A stretch of DNA of 64,000 bases, taken from Forficula auricularia (taxonomy: Eukaryota; Arthropoda; Insecta; Dermaptera; Forficulidae). Position numbers and translations under genes: made by a program. Below, piece after piece: positions 41,722 through 52,083 of this stretch (position 1 is its first letter; each line of letters opens with the position of its first letter). The notes under the pieces are model-generated. The model worked only from the letters and a program-made list of their open reading frames with translations, ran no database searches and was not told where the DNA came from. The stretch spans positions 12,812,378-12,876,377 of the forward strand of contig JALMQS010000030.1 in assembly GCA_024734495.1 (NCBI GenBank), given 5' to 3'.

Positions 41722-43005
41722 ACTTTATCCAATGCGAAGCACGGGGAAAGTATTGTAATCGGTCTCGTGGCAAGCGCGACTTCAAAGGGTCCTCAGGTAA
41801 AGACTACGGAACCCATGGACTCAATTAAGGTCACAAATTGTAGTATTCAATTAGATTGAACGTGACGGTTTAGCCAAAAATTACATGGGATCTCCGCCGA
41901 GAGGCCAAAAGTAAATCCGATTTTTCAGGAAGCGCGTGCGGATGGATGGATGGATGTTATCAAGTTTTTTCCGTCCACGATTTTTTCCACACCGTTCCAT
42001 CGATTGAAATGAAATTGAAAACCTACCATTATTTTAACAAAATGAAGCGCTGATTAGTTTTTGGCACATATCGGCCCACAAACATTAGTACTTTATTTAA
42101 GTAATTTTTGTTTTTTCTAAATATCTTGAAAATGACTAGACCAATTTTGATGAAATTTAATGTCCTAATTAAGTACCTTGGGGACCACAAAAAAGGTTAA
42201 ATAAAGTTTTTAGTAAAATTATATTTTAAAAGTACTTTACTCTAGAGTAAGATAGTACTTCTTTAATTTTTTAAATTCTTTAAAATTTATTCATTTGATC
42301 GGTTTAATATAGCTCATCTAAACTTTCTTAAGTAAGAATGGATAGGCTTCTCTCTGTGAAATGCTACACATTTGGGAGGAAATTTTATAAGTAACCATAG
42401 CAACTGCGTTGTTTTCTTATCCGTTACCTTTGCTGAAGACATAGAAGAATCAAATTGAAATAAAAATAGCGATTGATTCTCATCTATTAATTGAGGAATA
42501 ACAATTCTACATTGAATTTTTGACATTTCGGTTTTTATTGGTTACCATTGCTGAAGGCATGGAGCAATCGAGTTAAAATCAAAAATAGCGATTGATTCTC
42601 ATCTATTACTTGCTCAATCAAGCTCTGAGTTGTTTACCATAAAATAATTTAGTCCTTTTGATTTTAAGTCGATTCTTCCACGTTTTCAGTAGAGGTTGCC
42701 ATTAATAGTCAAAACATCATAAATGGAATGCAATAAGGTTATTCCTCTAGTATTAGATAAGAATCGATTGTTATTTTAGATTTTAAGTCGATTCCTCCAT
42801 GTCTTCGGCAATGGTTACCAATAATAACGGAAACGTTTAAAATCCAATGTAGAATGGTTATTCCTCGAGTATTAGATGAGAATCAATATATATTTTTGAA
42901 TTTAAGTCAACATGGACGGCAAATAACAATTGATATCTGATTAATAATAAAGGAATAAACATATTAATAATACAAATGACTTTGGATAAAGTTTAGCAAC
43001 GATCC
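41722..43005 (+). repeat. F2 repeat, copy 2
   Basis: ACTTTATCCAATGCGAAGCA to TTAGCAACGATCCGCTGCAG, about 90% similar to copy 1 by eye. It has the same order: hairpin, ACTACGGAACCCATGGACTC block, (GGAT)n in place of (GTAT)n, then units with TTGACATTTCGGTTTTTATT and their inverses. ATTTTT lies on both sides. It is non-coding. Confidence 0.8.
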
Positions 43006-44504
43006 GCTGCAGCTTATTTTTATTATAATTGAATACTATTTTTGAAAATTTTCAAAAATACTACAAATATGGTCTGCAAAAAAAAAATCAAAAATCAGCC
43101 GAAGAAAGCTCTAAATTCCAGATTTTATAATTATTGGCTCAACGGTCTTTGGTTACACACACACGCCCATTTTCCAAATACCCTTTTATGTACTCAGATG
43201 ACCTTGAAACGTAAAGATCCATTTCGAGTTTTTTCACCAAAAGAAGTTTCCATTAAGTATCTACTATTAATAGAATCACACATCCTATTTTTTCATTAAT
43301 GAAGATAAAAATATACCAAATTCCTAAAATTTCTGAAAAGGTAGTCTTTAATTTGTTTTCATTTTGTTTTCTCCAAATTTGTTTTATTTTTAGAGTTCTG
43401 TTCAAACGTAAAACAGGGAAGTCTTCCTTATTTTTGTTCTCAGTGTATATTTATACTACCTATTGAAGTATATTAATTAATGATTAAAACAGCAGAACGT
43501 AGAAGACTACCAAAATATATATTTTATAAAAGGTCCCAGATATTTGTAAATTTGGGAACCACATGTTCTAAAACAGCGATTTTTAACCTTTTTCTTTCGC
43601 GAACGTACCTAGTATTTTTCGCGAACGGGTAGGGTAAAATATCAAAGAAAACATTTCGCAAAATAAATCATATAATAATCAAACTAGTGTGGTCACCACA
43701 CGACTTTCTCATTAGTTTCTTCCTTATTTGAAATCACCATGCCAATTTGCTTTATTCAAAAATTGCAAAATACCAAAAATCTTCAAGTAAACATGTACTT
43801 CCGGTTCTTCGATTTTAGAAAAAATCTTGAGGTACTTCTAGCCTCTAGACTCTTAAATTTCAACTTACCGAATACGAGATATAAACAATTAAAATATTTA
43901 TTTTGCGACTCTCCTAATTTACACCCCCTTCCTTTATTTCATTTGGATTAAAATTTATACACGACTAATAACTTGTGACACTTAATAAGTACATCAATTA
44001 AAAAAAAATTCCTTAGAGCCTTTTTGAGATAATCACAAAAACGAAAAATCTTTCACATAAATGTCAACTTCCGGTGTTCTGATTTCAACCAAAGGCTTGC
44101 TGTACTCCTAGCCTATATCGAGCTTAAGTTTCGAATTTAGTAGCTCTGAAAATTATAGTTTCCAAACACAGAGGGGTACATACATTTGTATACATGTACA
44201 ATGTACATTCATACACACTGACCAATGGATTTTTGGTCACCTTTTGGCCTTTGGGGACCACACTATCCGGTTTTATGTCCTAAATCCGGTTTAAAACTAT
44301 TAAGAGCATCGATTCCTTCCACCAAGAAGTCACAAAATAAAATTAACGTTTTTCATTTCTTATATACAAGCTCTCAAAGAGTCAGGGTCCTGGCAGCCGA
44401 TCCCAATTCTTCACGTTATATCCTATTACATGGTATAGAGAATAAATATGTGAAAGTGAAAAATAAATAATATATATACAGATATATCATCTCGATATAT
44501 ATGT
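43006..44504. other. AT-rich stretch with a hAT-like end and a local duplication
   Basis: CAGCGATTTTTAACCTTTTT near 43,576 resembles a hAT terminus, but its partner was not found. CTTCCGGTTCTTCGATTT ... CTTCTAGCCTCTA (43,798-43,860) recurs diverged at 44,070-44,125, suggesting a local duplication. Frames here are short and motif-free. Confidence 0.4.
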
Positions 44505-44570
44505 GTGTATGTTTATTTGCATCAAGCAGAGGACAACCTCTTTGTTTCTCTTTGTGAAAAATAAACGTTT
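44505..44570 (+). repeat. Family Q outer box
   Basis: TATGTTTATTTGCATCAAGC, then AGAGGACAACCTCTTTGTTT. Confidence 0.65.
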
Positions 44571-45069
44571 ACTCAGAGTTTACTTTTGGTCAACCCCGAT
44601 AGAGCTACTCGAATATAAGATTAAAAAAATTCTATCATTGAAATTTTGAAAAAACACTAAAAAATTAATTATTAATATGATTTTTCTGTGCAATGGCAAA
44701 AGATTTATGTTGGGAAACGCTTTTCTAAGAGCTGATTCGAAATTGACGTAATGTCTTTGATGAATACGTTTGTAAGTGAGGAGGATCGCGATCAAAACTT
44801 AAAGAAGTGATTAGCCTCTGACATCGAGTCTAATTAACAGTAATCCAACACCTGGGACTAGTGCTGTGTGCGTTTAGGAGTATAATAATAGAAAGACGAG
44901 TGTGGTAGAAGATTGAAGTGAGATTGATCAATTCATTAAAGAAGACTTTAAAGTTAGAAGTTAAGTTTCAACTGTCTGAAAGCCAAAAGCTAACTAATTC
45001 ACCGTTTCTATAGGATTCGGTAACATTCTAAATAATCTCCTTTCGCAGTATAATTTCATTTATTGATAA
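44571..45069. other. Stretch with no gene recognised
   Basis: A motif-free frame (44,580-44,795, minus) only. Confidence 0.4.
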
Positions 45070-45131
45070 GATTTTGTTTTGCCGAGACTAGCAGAGTTAT
45101 TGAATCATGTCCTCTTCTTGATGCAAATTAG

Positions 45132-45202
<71 letters not shown>
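45070..45202 (-). repeat. Family Q outer arm plus (TA)n
   Basis: AGATTTTGTTTTGCCGAGAC, then TGTCCTCTTCTTGATGCAAA, then about 65 bases of TA dinucleotides (45,137-45,202). Confidence 0.7.
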
Positions 45203-45204
<2 letters not shown>

Positions 45205-45302
45205 CGTCGGTTTTAATAAATAAATGTAAAATAATAAAACCATTATAGTCTTATTTTTTACAACCACCGTGGACTGCCTTCATCAACATCCAACTACATA
45301 TA
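45203..45302 (+). repeat. Family A right arm, truncated (copy 4)
   Basis: AACGTCGGTTTTAATAAATA through CAACCACCGTGGACTGCCTT, then CATCAACATCCAACTAC, matches 12,152-12,240. It starts inside the hammerhead-like motif (at ACGTCGG) right after the (TA)n run and ends where the Tc1 element begins. Confidence 0.8.
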
Positions 45303-45304
45303 TA

Positions 45305-45485
45305 CGAGCCCTGTCCCATCTCAATTGGTCCACCAATATTTTTTCTTTTAAATAAAATTATGCTAATTCACGGTAAATTTAATTTAAATATTTATTTTTA
45401 TTATCATTTGGAACAACATTTTAAACAATTTAAAACATTTTATTTTAACATTTAACTTAAAATTATTTTTTAATTGTTAAAAACA
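45305..45485 (+). repeat. Left TIR of the Tc1-like element
   Basis: 181 bp, inverse of 46,730-46,911. It includes ATTATGCTAATTCACGGTAA and TTTGGAACAACATTTTAAAC, both conserved in the right TIR. Confidence 0.95.
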
Positions 45486-45623
45486 TATTTTTATATAAAA
45501 AATAGTTCTTTGCTTTTCACGAATTTTTTTTTTTTTTTAAGAATCTTTGAATATGTGAAATAATCAAGTAGGCTTTGCCTTTTTCCAACAAAAGAAAGTT
45601 TGTTTTGTTTATTATTAGTAAAA

Positions 45624-46703
45624 ATGACTCGTGGAAAGGTTGTTGATGAAAAAATTCGCTCAATTATTATCAATTTATTTAAAAAGGGAAAATCAAACGC
45701 GGAAATTGGCGATCTAGTTAATTTATCAAAGTTTACTGTCAGAAATATTATTCGAGTTTATAAAACAACGGGTACAATAGCTACAAAACCTCGGTATGCG
45801 TCGAAATACAAAATATCAGATGCTGATAGACGGGCATTGAAGAAGATTATTAGAAAAAACAGGCGTTCGAACTATGGTGAATTATCTGTTCTTTGGAGCG
45901 ATGCTGTGGGGCGAAGTGTTTCAAGATCCACGTGCCATGGAGAAGCCCTTAAGTTAGGTTTTAAAACTTACAAGGTAATTTTATTGCAACTTATTCCAAA
46001 TTTTTTTTTGTAATTTTACTAATTTTTTTTAGGCGAAAGAAAAGCCACTCTTGACATTAAAACAAAAGAAAAACCGGCTTAAATGGGCTAAAAGTCACAT
46101 TAATTGGACGAGTGATGAATGGAATAGTGTCCATTAGAGTGATGAGTCTCGTTTTGAAGTTTGTGTTGGGGACAATCGAAGAAGAGTTATTCGTCAGAAA
46201 ATGAAGCTTTCAATTCAGATTGTTTAAAAAAGAAAGTAAAATTTCCTGCTTCAGTTATGGTATGGGGTTCAATGTCTGCTAGAGGTGTTGGAAAACTTCA
46301 CTTCATTGATGGAATTGTAAACACCAATAAATATTTAGAGATTTAAAAAAATCGTTACTTCCAACAATGGCAGATGCATTGCAGAATAATAATAATTTTG
46401 TGTTCCAACAAGACGGGGCGGCCTGCCATACATCAAGAAAATCTTTAAAATGGCTTTCTGATCATAATGTTCCACTTTTGGAGTGGGTGGCAAAAGTCCC
46501 GATTGTCACCAATAGAAACTCTTTGGCACACAATGAAAAAGCTATTACGAATACAACCAGCTAGAAATGTAGTCGAATTAAAACACAAATTTCAAAATAT
46601 TTGGGATACTTTCACTCAAGATGAGTGTCAAAACTTAATAAGTACGTTGCCCAAAAGAATTCAAGCCGTAATTAAAAATAAAGGCGACGTCACACAGTGG
46701 TAA
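45624..46703 (+). pseudogene. Tc1-like transposase (DD34E type), disrupted
   Basis: Starts at ATG 45,624 (MTRGKVVDEKIRSIIINLF). Residues 1-110 form the paired-like helix-turn-helix DNA-binding region (FKKGKSNAEIGDLVNLSKFT). A GT...AG gap at 45,975-46,032 restores the frame (YK then AKEKPLLTLK). In-frame stop near 46,136 (NSVH*SDESRF) lies two codons before the first catalytic Asp. A frameshift near 46,200 moves to KVKFPASVMVWGSMSARG. A stop follows at LEI. FVFQQDGAACHTS carries the second Asp. Another shift precedes SPIETLWHTMKKLL with the Glu. The C-terminus ends KNKGDVTQW at 46,703. The catalytic residues are visible but not in one frame. Confidence 0.9.
45975..46032 (+). other. Probable 58-nt intron in the transposase
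   Basis: AAG/GTAATTTTATTGC at the donor and TTTTTTTTAG/GCG at the acceptor. Removing it joins two parts of the transposase in frame. Translation through it gives a stop at 46,011-46,013. A short intron in transposase is known for C. elegans Tc1. Confidence 0.75.
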
Positions 46704-46729
46704 AGGTTTTGGATTTTGTATGTTTTACT

Positions 46730-46911
46730 TGTTTTTAACAATTAAAAAATAATTTTAAGTTAAATGTTACAATAAAATGTTTTTAATTGTTTAAAATGTT
46801 GTTCCAAATGATAATAAAAATAAATATTTAAATTAAGTTTACCGTGAATTAGCATAATTTTATTTAAAAAGAAAAAATATTGATGGGCTAATTGAGATGG
46901 GACGGGGCTCG
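46730..46911 (-). repeat. Right TIR of the Tc1-like element
   Basis: Inverse of 45,305-45,485 with a handful of substitutions and one extra base. Confidence 0.95.
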
Positions 46912-46920
46912 TAATATATA

Positions 46921-47165
46921 CAGTGACGGGTCAGAGGGTGAGCGGATGCGGGCTCCGTGCTTGTAAGGGGTCCCAAAAAAGGCCGATTGTGTTAAAGTGT
47001 TTTCTTAAACATTGTTTTATAACACTTGTATTCAATTTTGTTAATAAGTACCAAAATTTGGATATAATCGTTCATGGTTCAGAATTTTTTTATTTTTTGT
47101 TTAATTGATTTTGAGGGCCCCGTTATTTTACCGCTTAGGGCCCCCACTTGACTTGATCCGCCCTA
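46921..47165. mobile_element. hAT-like MITE next to the Tc1 element
   Basis: Left end CAGTGACGGGTCAGAGG; right end inverted, TAGGGCGGATCAAGTC. GGGGCCC-type blocks lie inside the right end. ATATATA lies on both sides. The ends match imperfectly, so the call is moderate. It starts seven bases after the Tc1 target duplication. Confidence 0.5.
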
Positions 47166-47185
47166 TATATATATATATATATATA

Positions 47186-47216
<31 letters not shown>

Positions 47217-47258
47217 TTATTTGCATCAAGCAGAGAACAAACTCTTTGATTCTCTTTA
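47166..47258 (+). repeat. (TA)n(TG)n microsatellite plus family Q outer box
   Basis: TA then TG dinucleotides to about 47,216, directly followed by TTTATTTGCATCAAGCAGAG and AACAAACTCTTTGATTCTC. Confidence 0.75.
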
Positions 47259-47639
47259 TGAAATAATAGTCCCTCTAAAATACAACTGTATCTACCTTTA
47301 TAGTCCATTCCAAATGTAAACGGACCAAGAATTACCCCCACCTTGCGGCCACAGCTGAAAAAGCGTTTTCCCACTACATCCTCTTTCCAAGCCATAGAAA
47401 TGGGCTTTTACGAGCTAAGAGGAATGACAAAGTTAGTGTATTTTCTGTGTCCTAGAGCATTTTCTAGTTTCGAATGCTCGAGTCAGTTTACATTTTAAAG
47501 AAATATAGTGAAAATATATCCTCATTAAAATTAGAATTTTTCGAATTCTGAATTTGCTCTTCACGTCTAGTATACGATATGATAAATTAAAACATTTATT
47601 TAATTAAAATGATTATTCACAGAGGGAGGCAGTATTCTT
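47259..47639. other. Stretch with no gene recognised
   Basis: Short motif-free frames only. Confidence 0.4.
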
Positions 47640-48290
47640 AATTTATCTCTTGGAAACCATTTATTTATTATACCATGTGAGGTGTGGCTTCGAAATTCAA
47701 AAGTGGTGATTTCGATGTGCAAGATAAAGAACGTTCTGGTAGACCAAAAAAGTTTGATGATGCGAAACTACAGGAGTTATTGGACGAAGACCCAACCCAA
47801 ACTCAAGAACAATTGAAAAAACAATACACAGACAACAAATGATCAATTTGAACCACGCATTGATCGAAAAACGTCCAGAATGGGCCCCAAGACACGGTAA
47901 AGTGATTTTACAACATGATAACGCGCCATCTCATAAAGCAAAACCAGTCAAGGAAGCGTTGAAAGCTCTTGGGTGGGACATATTATCGCACCCGCCGTAC
48001 TTCCAGACCTTGCCCCGTCCGACTATCAACTTTTCGCATCGATGGGACACGCGCTTGCAGAGCAGCACTTCGCCAATTTCGAAGAACTTAGAAAATGGCT
48101 CGATGAATGGTTTTGCTCAAAGGACAAACAGTTTTTTTGGGATGGCATCCATAAATTGCCAGAAAGATGGGCAAGATGTATAGAATCAAATGGCCAATAC
48201 TTTGAATAAATAAATTTTCCATTTTCTTAAAAATTACGTAGTTTTTTTTCGAAAAAACCGGTAATGACTTTCCGGTACACCTAGTATATA
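47640..48290 (+). mobile_element. mariner element, internally deleted, 5' end missing
   Basis: The 3' end TCCGGTACACCTAGTA (48,270-48,285) has the AGGTGTAC-type mariner terminus on the minus strand. The coding remnant is at 47,690-48,209. I could not find the matching 5' terminus upstream. No TA duplication can be assigned. Confidence 0.8.
47690..48209 (+). pseudogene. mariner transposase remnant (DD34D type)
   Basis: The N-terminal part reads SKFKSGDFDVQDKERSGRPK, then DDAKLQELLDEDPTQTQEQL, the linker between DNA-binding helices. It then jumps at about 47,830-47,840 to QQMINLNHALIEKRPEW, deep in the catalytic domain, so about 150 codons including the first catalytic Asp are deleted. The second Asp is in LQHDNAPSHK. 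A frameshift near 48,000 separates HPPY from PDLAPSDYQLF, which holds the third Asp. The C-terminus ends with an intact SNGQYFE and stop at 48,209. Confidence 0.9.
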
Positions 48291-48735
48291 TATAGTTAAT
48301 TTTATATAAGAGCTCAAATTCCTGATAGAAATAGACTTTAATTTTCTAAGAAAATCACAATAGGGTGTCATCTAATAGATCCTAGATAGAATTGTTTATT
48401 TTTAATTATATCTCAGAAGTGGTATTTTTACCCCTCGGGAATTCCGAGTACCAAAATTACCAATCCGAGCCAAATGGCTACACTGTGAGGTGAACTCTTC
48501 TAACATAGAGCTACCATGCTAAATATATCACTCAAAGATTTAAATCTTCATTTGTAAAATTTCGCGGTCTAGTGATTCTAAATTTATATACACATAGCCA
48601 TGAAAGTAATAAATTATTACTGCAGTAAATATTGATGAAATTTGAAAGTTAAGTTGAGTAGGTACTTTACTTCATGTTACAAATTATTATGAGTAAAAAA
48701 ATATTTTTTTCATTTCCATTAATCAATGCTTAAAC
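48291..48735. other. AT-rich stretch, no gene recognised
   Basis: Nothing supported. Confidence 0.4.
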
Positions 48736-49180
48736 TTTTTCATTTTTTAAAGAAATGGTCGGGGCCCGAAGTGAGAAACGCCCACACGGGAGTGTGTCAG
48801 CCAAGTTCGGAAAAATCGGGCGACGCACCGGCCATGTATATATTTACACGAACCATTTCGAGCTACTTTCGACCTCCCATAACTCAACAACTATTAGACC
48901 TACACACTTGCAATTTTCCATGTCTAATAAGGCCCACTGGAACACCTAGAATCCAAAATTTCATGAATCAAACATATTATAGTTCTTGAGTTATTAAGGT
49001 CTGAAAAGTGCCATTTTTAACACTGACTGACTCACTCACCCACGTATCAAAAACCTTGTAAGGGTCTAGCGTACCAAACCCTAGGGGAAAATAGCTCGCT
49101 GTCTCAATTTCGATATGTTTTAATTTAAAATTGAGCGGCGGGCCCCCTCCTCAACCAAGCGAACAGATCGAGGACTGATG
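48736..49180. other. GC-richer unclassified repeat-like segment
   Basis: GGTCGGGGCCCGAAGTGAGA, GGGCGACGCACCGGCCATG and ACTGACTGACTCACTCACCC look like the termini and body of an old repeat. Phrases such as CATAACTCAACAACTATTAG and GAGTTATTAAGGTCTG are of a type also seen in dispersed arthropod repeats (from memory). No second copy is in the window. Overlapping frames at 48,726-48,989 carry no motif. Confidence 0.35.
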
Positions 49181-49218
49181 CCTCAGCTTTCAAGTAGGCA
49201 ACATATTATTATATATAT

Positions 49219-49817
49219 TTTTACTTTGCCATACAGGGTATGGTCAAGTATTGTAATCGTGCATGAAAAAAAGAGTTTTTTTTTCTTCTTTTTTTCGAAA
49301 TATCTCAAAAACTGCTGGGACTATTTTGATTAAAAAAATTGGGCGGAACCATGGCAGTTCACTGTACAAAAAAGCTCTAATAAGTGAACATCGAAAAAAT
49401 TATATTTTTCGAGATAATAATTGTTTTGTCAAAATGTCTGTTAGTACGTGCGTTTGTGTTTTTCTGGATATCGACCCAAAATAAAGAGTGGTGGAGGGGA
49501 GGGGGGGTTAAAAATTAAAAATCTAGCCCATTTGAGCAAACTCAACCAAATTTTGTATACATAATCAGTGGACCCCCAGAAGTCTAAAAATGCAAAAACT
49601 AACCGCCCAAAATAGGGGGGCGGGGGGGGCATCAACAAATGAAAATATAGGCCCTTGTATAAAACTCAAACAAATGTTGTATACATAATCAGTGGGCCCC
49701 CAGTAATCTAAAAATGCATGATTATAAATAATTTTATTAAATATTAAATATAAGTGAGGGGCCAGATTGTATGGTAAAGTCAAGTGGATGGCCACATCAG
49801 AACACATCAGCTTATTT
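49219..49817 (-). repeat. F1 repeat, copy 6
   Basis: Hairpin end ACTTTGCCATACAGGGTATG at the left, two inverted array units with G runs (poly-C inverted) at 49,500-49,730, and the left end (GATGGCCACATCAGAACACA) at the right. The CAGACTAACTAAC block is shortened. Confidence 0.8.
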
Positions 49818-49969
49818 TATATTTTATCTTTCATAAAAGATCTTTGTTTTTTTCTTAAGACTTTTTTCTGATTTTTTTTTTTGCTTGGATTTCACTCAAA
49901 TGACTCTCTTTATAGGCGGTATTCCTTGAGCCTATTCTACTCGCCTTTGGCCATTTTTTGGATTGCCAC

Positions 49970-50260
49970 TAATAAGATTGGGCCCGAACCGAGGGGGTGG
50001 AATTAGGTGTACACCTCTTTGGAAGTACTTGGAAATATTTGCAAGTTCTTGGAAAAATTTGAAAGTACTTGGAAATATTTGGAAGTACTTGGAAATATTT
50101 GAAGTACTTGGGAATATTTGGAAGTACTTGGAAATATTTGGAATTACTTGGAAATATTTGGAATTACTTGGAAATATTTGGAAGTACAAGTGGAAGTAGG
50201 TGTACAGCATATTAGGTCGCGGTTCACCCTCGGCCCGAACCCGCTCAGAGGAGTCCAAAT
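49970..50260. repeat. Element with inverted flanks around a minisatellite
   Basis: Flanks GGGCCCGAACCGAGGGGGTG, then TAGGTGTACACCTC, at the left; the inverse-like GGTTCACCCTCGGCCCGAAC, preceded by GTAGGTGTACAGC, at the right. A copy of the right flank without repeats is at 366-434. Confidence 0.65.
50022..50186 (+). repeat. 21-bp minisatellite
   Basis: About eight copies of TTGGAAATATTTGGAAGTAC(T) with small changes. Because 21 is a multiple of three, all six frames show periodic peptides (KYLEIF-like); these are not evidence of a protein. Confidence 0.9.
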
Positions 50261-50628
50261 GAAGAAAAGATTCCTTAGAAGAGAGAACTCACACTCACAA
50301 TTCTGTTGACAGATAATTTTTGATCTATTTTTTTTGATTACTTGTTTTCAATATTTTTTAAATTCTATTAATAATATTTTTGTAATTTTTTTATTTATTA
50401 ATTCAAATTTTCTTAAATTTCTCATCTCTCAAAGTTTTCTAATCAGAGTCAATACCTATACCTAAATATTTTTCAATCATTGCTAAAAGTTTCAATAAAC
50501 GGCTCCAATTATTTTTTAATTTACGATTTTACTTTAATTTTTGTTTCATCCTCAATTTTTTTCCTCGACAGCACCTCTGACTATTTAATTATTTTTTATT
50601 TTTTTTTATTTATATAGTAATAGTCTAT
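50261..50628. other. AT-rich stretch, no gene recognised
   Basis: Nothing supported. Confidence 0.4.
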
Positions 50629-50792
50629 TTCGGAGTTTGGTTGGGGAAGGGGGAACTTGCATCCGGAAATCGAATTTGCGAAGCAAGCTAGGACAGCTCT
50701 AAAGTTGCTCCCTCATTCAATCAAAAAATAAAAGTCTTTCAGCCGATTTTCAGAAGGGATGCAACTTCTCTATTCCCCAAACTTCAGAAACC
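50629..50792. repeat. Inverted repeat
   Basis: GGAGTTTGGTTGGGGAAGGG, then AACTTGCATCC, at the left; GGATGCAACTTC, then CCCCAAACTTCAGAA, at the right. Confidence 0.6.
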
Positions 50793-50816
50793 GAACCACG
50801 ATTTTGGACGCTGCAA

Positions 50817-50944
50817 CCTAGAATACTTTCGCTGATCCTAGAATCCTGAAATTTGGCATACTGGTAGAGTTTGAGCTACAATTAAAGGAAAAAAATCGAA
50901 AAAGTGAAACTTTCCCTTTTTCAGAACCTAAAATGAAAGGGTGA
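50817..50944 (+). repeat. Tandem repeat unit, left of LINE
   Basis: CCTAGAATCCTGAAATTTGG, then CATACTGGTAGAGTTTGA, to CCTAAAATGAAAG. A second, diverged unit in the same orientation lies at 51,894-52,000, on the far side of the LINE. Confidence 0.65.
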
Positions 50945-51747
50945 AATTTATTATCTCTCTCCCGAATAATCGAATCAATATTGCCTCCTCAATTACTCTC
51001 GACCTAGACAAACTGAATAAATGGGGCTCTCAAAATTTAGTTAACTTTAATTCAAATAAGACTCAATGTTGTCTAATTTCTAGGCGCGAAAATAGAGATT
51101 TCCCTGATATTCACTTCGATTCGAATACCCTGAAAATGTGTAACAGCCTATCCATGTTGGGCGTCTCTGTCGCATCTGACCTGTCTTGGAATGAACACAT
51201 CTCCTCTGTGGCGAAATCTGCAGCAAGGAAGATTGGCTTCTTATTCAGGTCCAAGCGATTTTACAAACCCCCACAACTTCTCACCATCTACAAGGCCCAA
51301 ATCCGCCCCTATCTCGAATACTGCTCTCATCTGTGGAGAGGAGCCTCAAAATATTCTCTTGCTACCCTTGATGCAATTCAGAAACGAGCCGTCAGGCTAA
51401 TTGACGATTCTACCCTCACCGACTCCCTCGACTCGTTGGCTCATCGAAGAGATGTCTCTGCCCTTTCCCTTTTCTATAGATACTATCACGGCAGGTGCTC
51501 TGATGAGATAAAGTCAATAATTCCCCCCAAAGCATACTTTGCACGCAGCACACGTTTTGCCGACTCCCAACACTCTTTTGCGGTCAAATTGGAAAAGTGC
51601 CGGACCACTTCATTCGCGAATACATATATCCCCATGACTTCAAGGAACTGGAACTCTCTCCCAGCCTCTATCTTTCCCAGCACCTATGATCTTCAAACCT
51701 TCAAAACCAGGGTGCATAGACACCTACGTCTACACCCTCTCACTTAA
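50945..51747 (+). CDS. LINE ORF2 C-terminal part (partial)
   Basis: An uninterrupted frame of about 266 codons with no start of its own; the real protein would begin far upstream. It encodes the region after the RT catalytic core: LDKLNKWGSQNLVNFNSNKT, then LGVSVASDLSWNEHISSVAK, then YKAQIRPYLEYCSHLWRGAS, QKRAVRLIDD, LFYRYYHGRCSDE and RNWNSLPASIFP. This series is characteristic of jockey-superfamily LINEs of arthropods (from memory). It lacks the endonuclease and the YxDD catalytic block, so it is inactive. The absence of stops suggests a fairly recent insertion compared with the other elements. Confidence 0.85.
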
Positions 51748-51862
51748 TCAACTTTCCCTTCTCTTCGGTAATGCAAGGGTCTTTCGAGATCCATAGGGGC
51801 CACACCTTTACTGGTGCACCCCTTCTTGCATTCGATTGCATTAAAAAAAAAAAAAAAAAAAA
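50945..51862 (+). mobile_element. jockey-type LINE, 5'-truncated, with poly-A tail
   Basis: The insert carries the end of the second ORF, a 3' UTR of about 90 bp (ATGCAAGGGTCTTTCGAGAT; CCCCTTCTTGCATTCGATTG) and a run of about 20 A (51,843-51,862). It interrupts a tandem repeat. The 5' boundary is approximate and no target duplication was fixed. 5' truncation is the usual fate of LINE insertions. Confidence 0.85.
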
Positions 51863-51893
51863 ATTATAGGCTTAATTAACACATAGTGGAAAT

Positions 51894-52000
51894 ACAATCA
51901 ACCTAGAATTGTGAAATTTGGCATACTGATAGAGCTTGATACATTAATAAAGGGTGAAATCGAAAAACCGAAGTTTTCCATTCTTTAGGACATAAAATGA
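51894..52000 (+). repeat. Tandem repeat unit, right of LINE
   Basis: CCTAGAATTGTGAAATTTGG, then CATACTGATAGAGCTTGA; partner of 50,817-50,944. Confidence 0.65.
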
Positions 52001-52009
52001 AGAATTCAC

Positions 52010-52083
52010 TGTGAAACTACACACCCCTTTACTCTATTAACTAACATCATGTTTCACCTAAAACCTACACCACTTTCCATAAG
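52010..52083 (-). repeat. Dispersed repeat shared with 12.4 kb
   Basis: CACTGTGAAACTACACACCC through CATGTTTCACCTAAAACC; inverse of 12,389-12,462. Confidence 0.65.

Larger units (their letters stand above)
45305..46911 (+). mobile_element. Tc1-like DNA transposon with long TIRs
   Basis: A 1,607-bp element flanked by TA (45,303-45,304 and 46,912-46,913), the canonical Tc1/mariner target. The inverted ends are 181 and 182 bp, starting CGAGCCCTGTCCCATCTCAA and CGAGCCCCGTCCCATCTCAA, with few differences. It encloses one transposase gene with an intron-like gap. Long TIRs of 150-200 bp are known in some Tc1-like elements. Stops and frameshifts mean this copy cannot move by itself. Confidence 0.95.

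Noticed and set aside
49963..50258. Periodic coiled-coil-looking frames on both strands
   Set aside because: Produced by a 21-bp minisatellite, whose period is a multiple of three.
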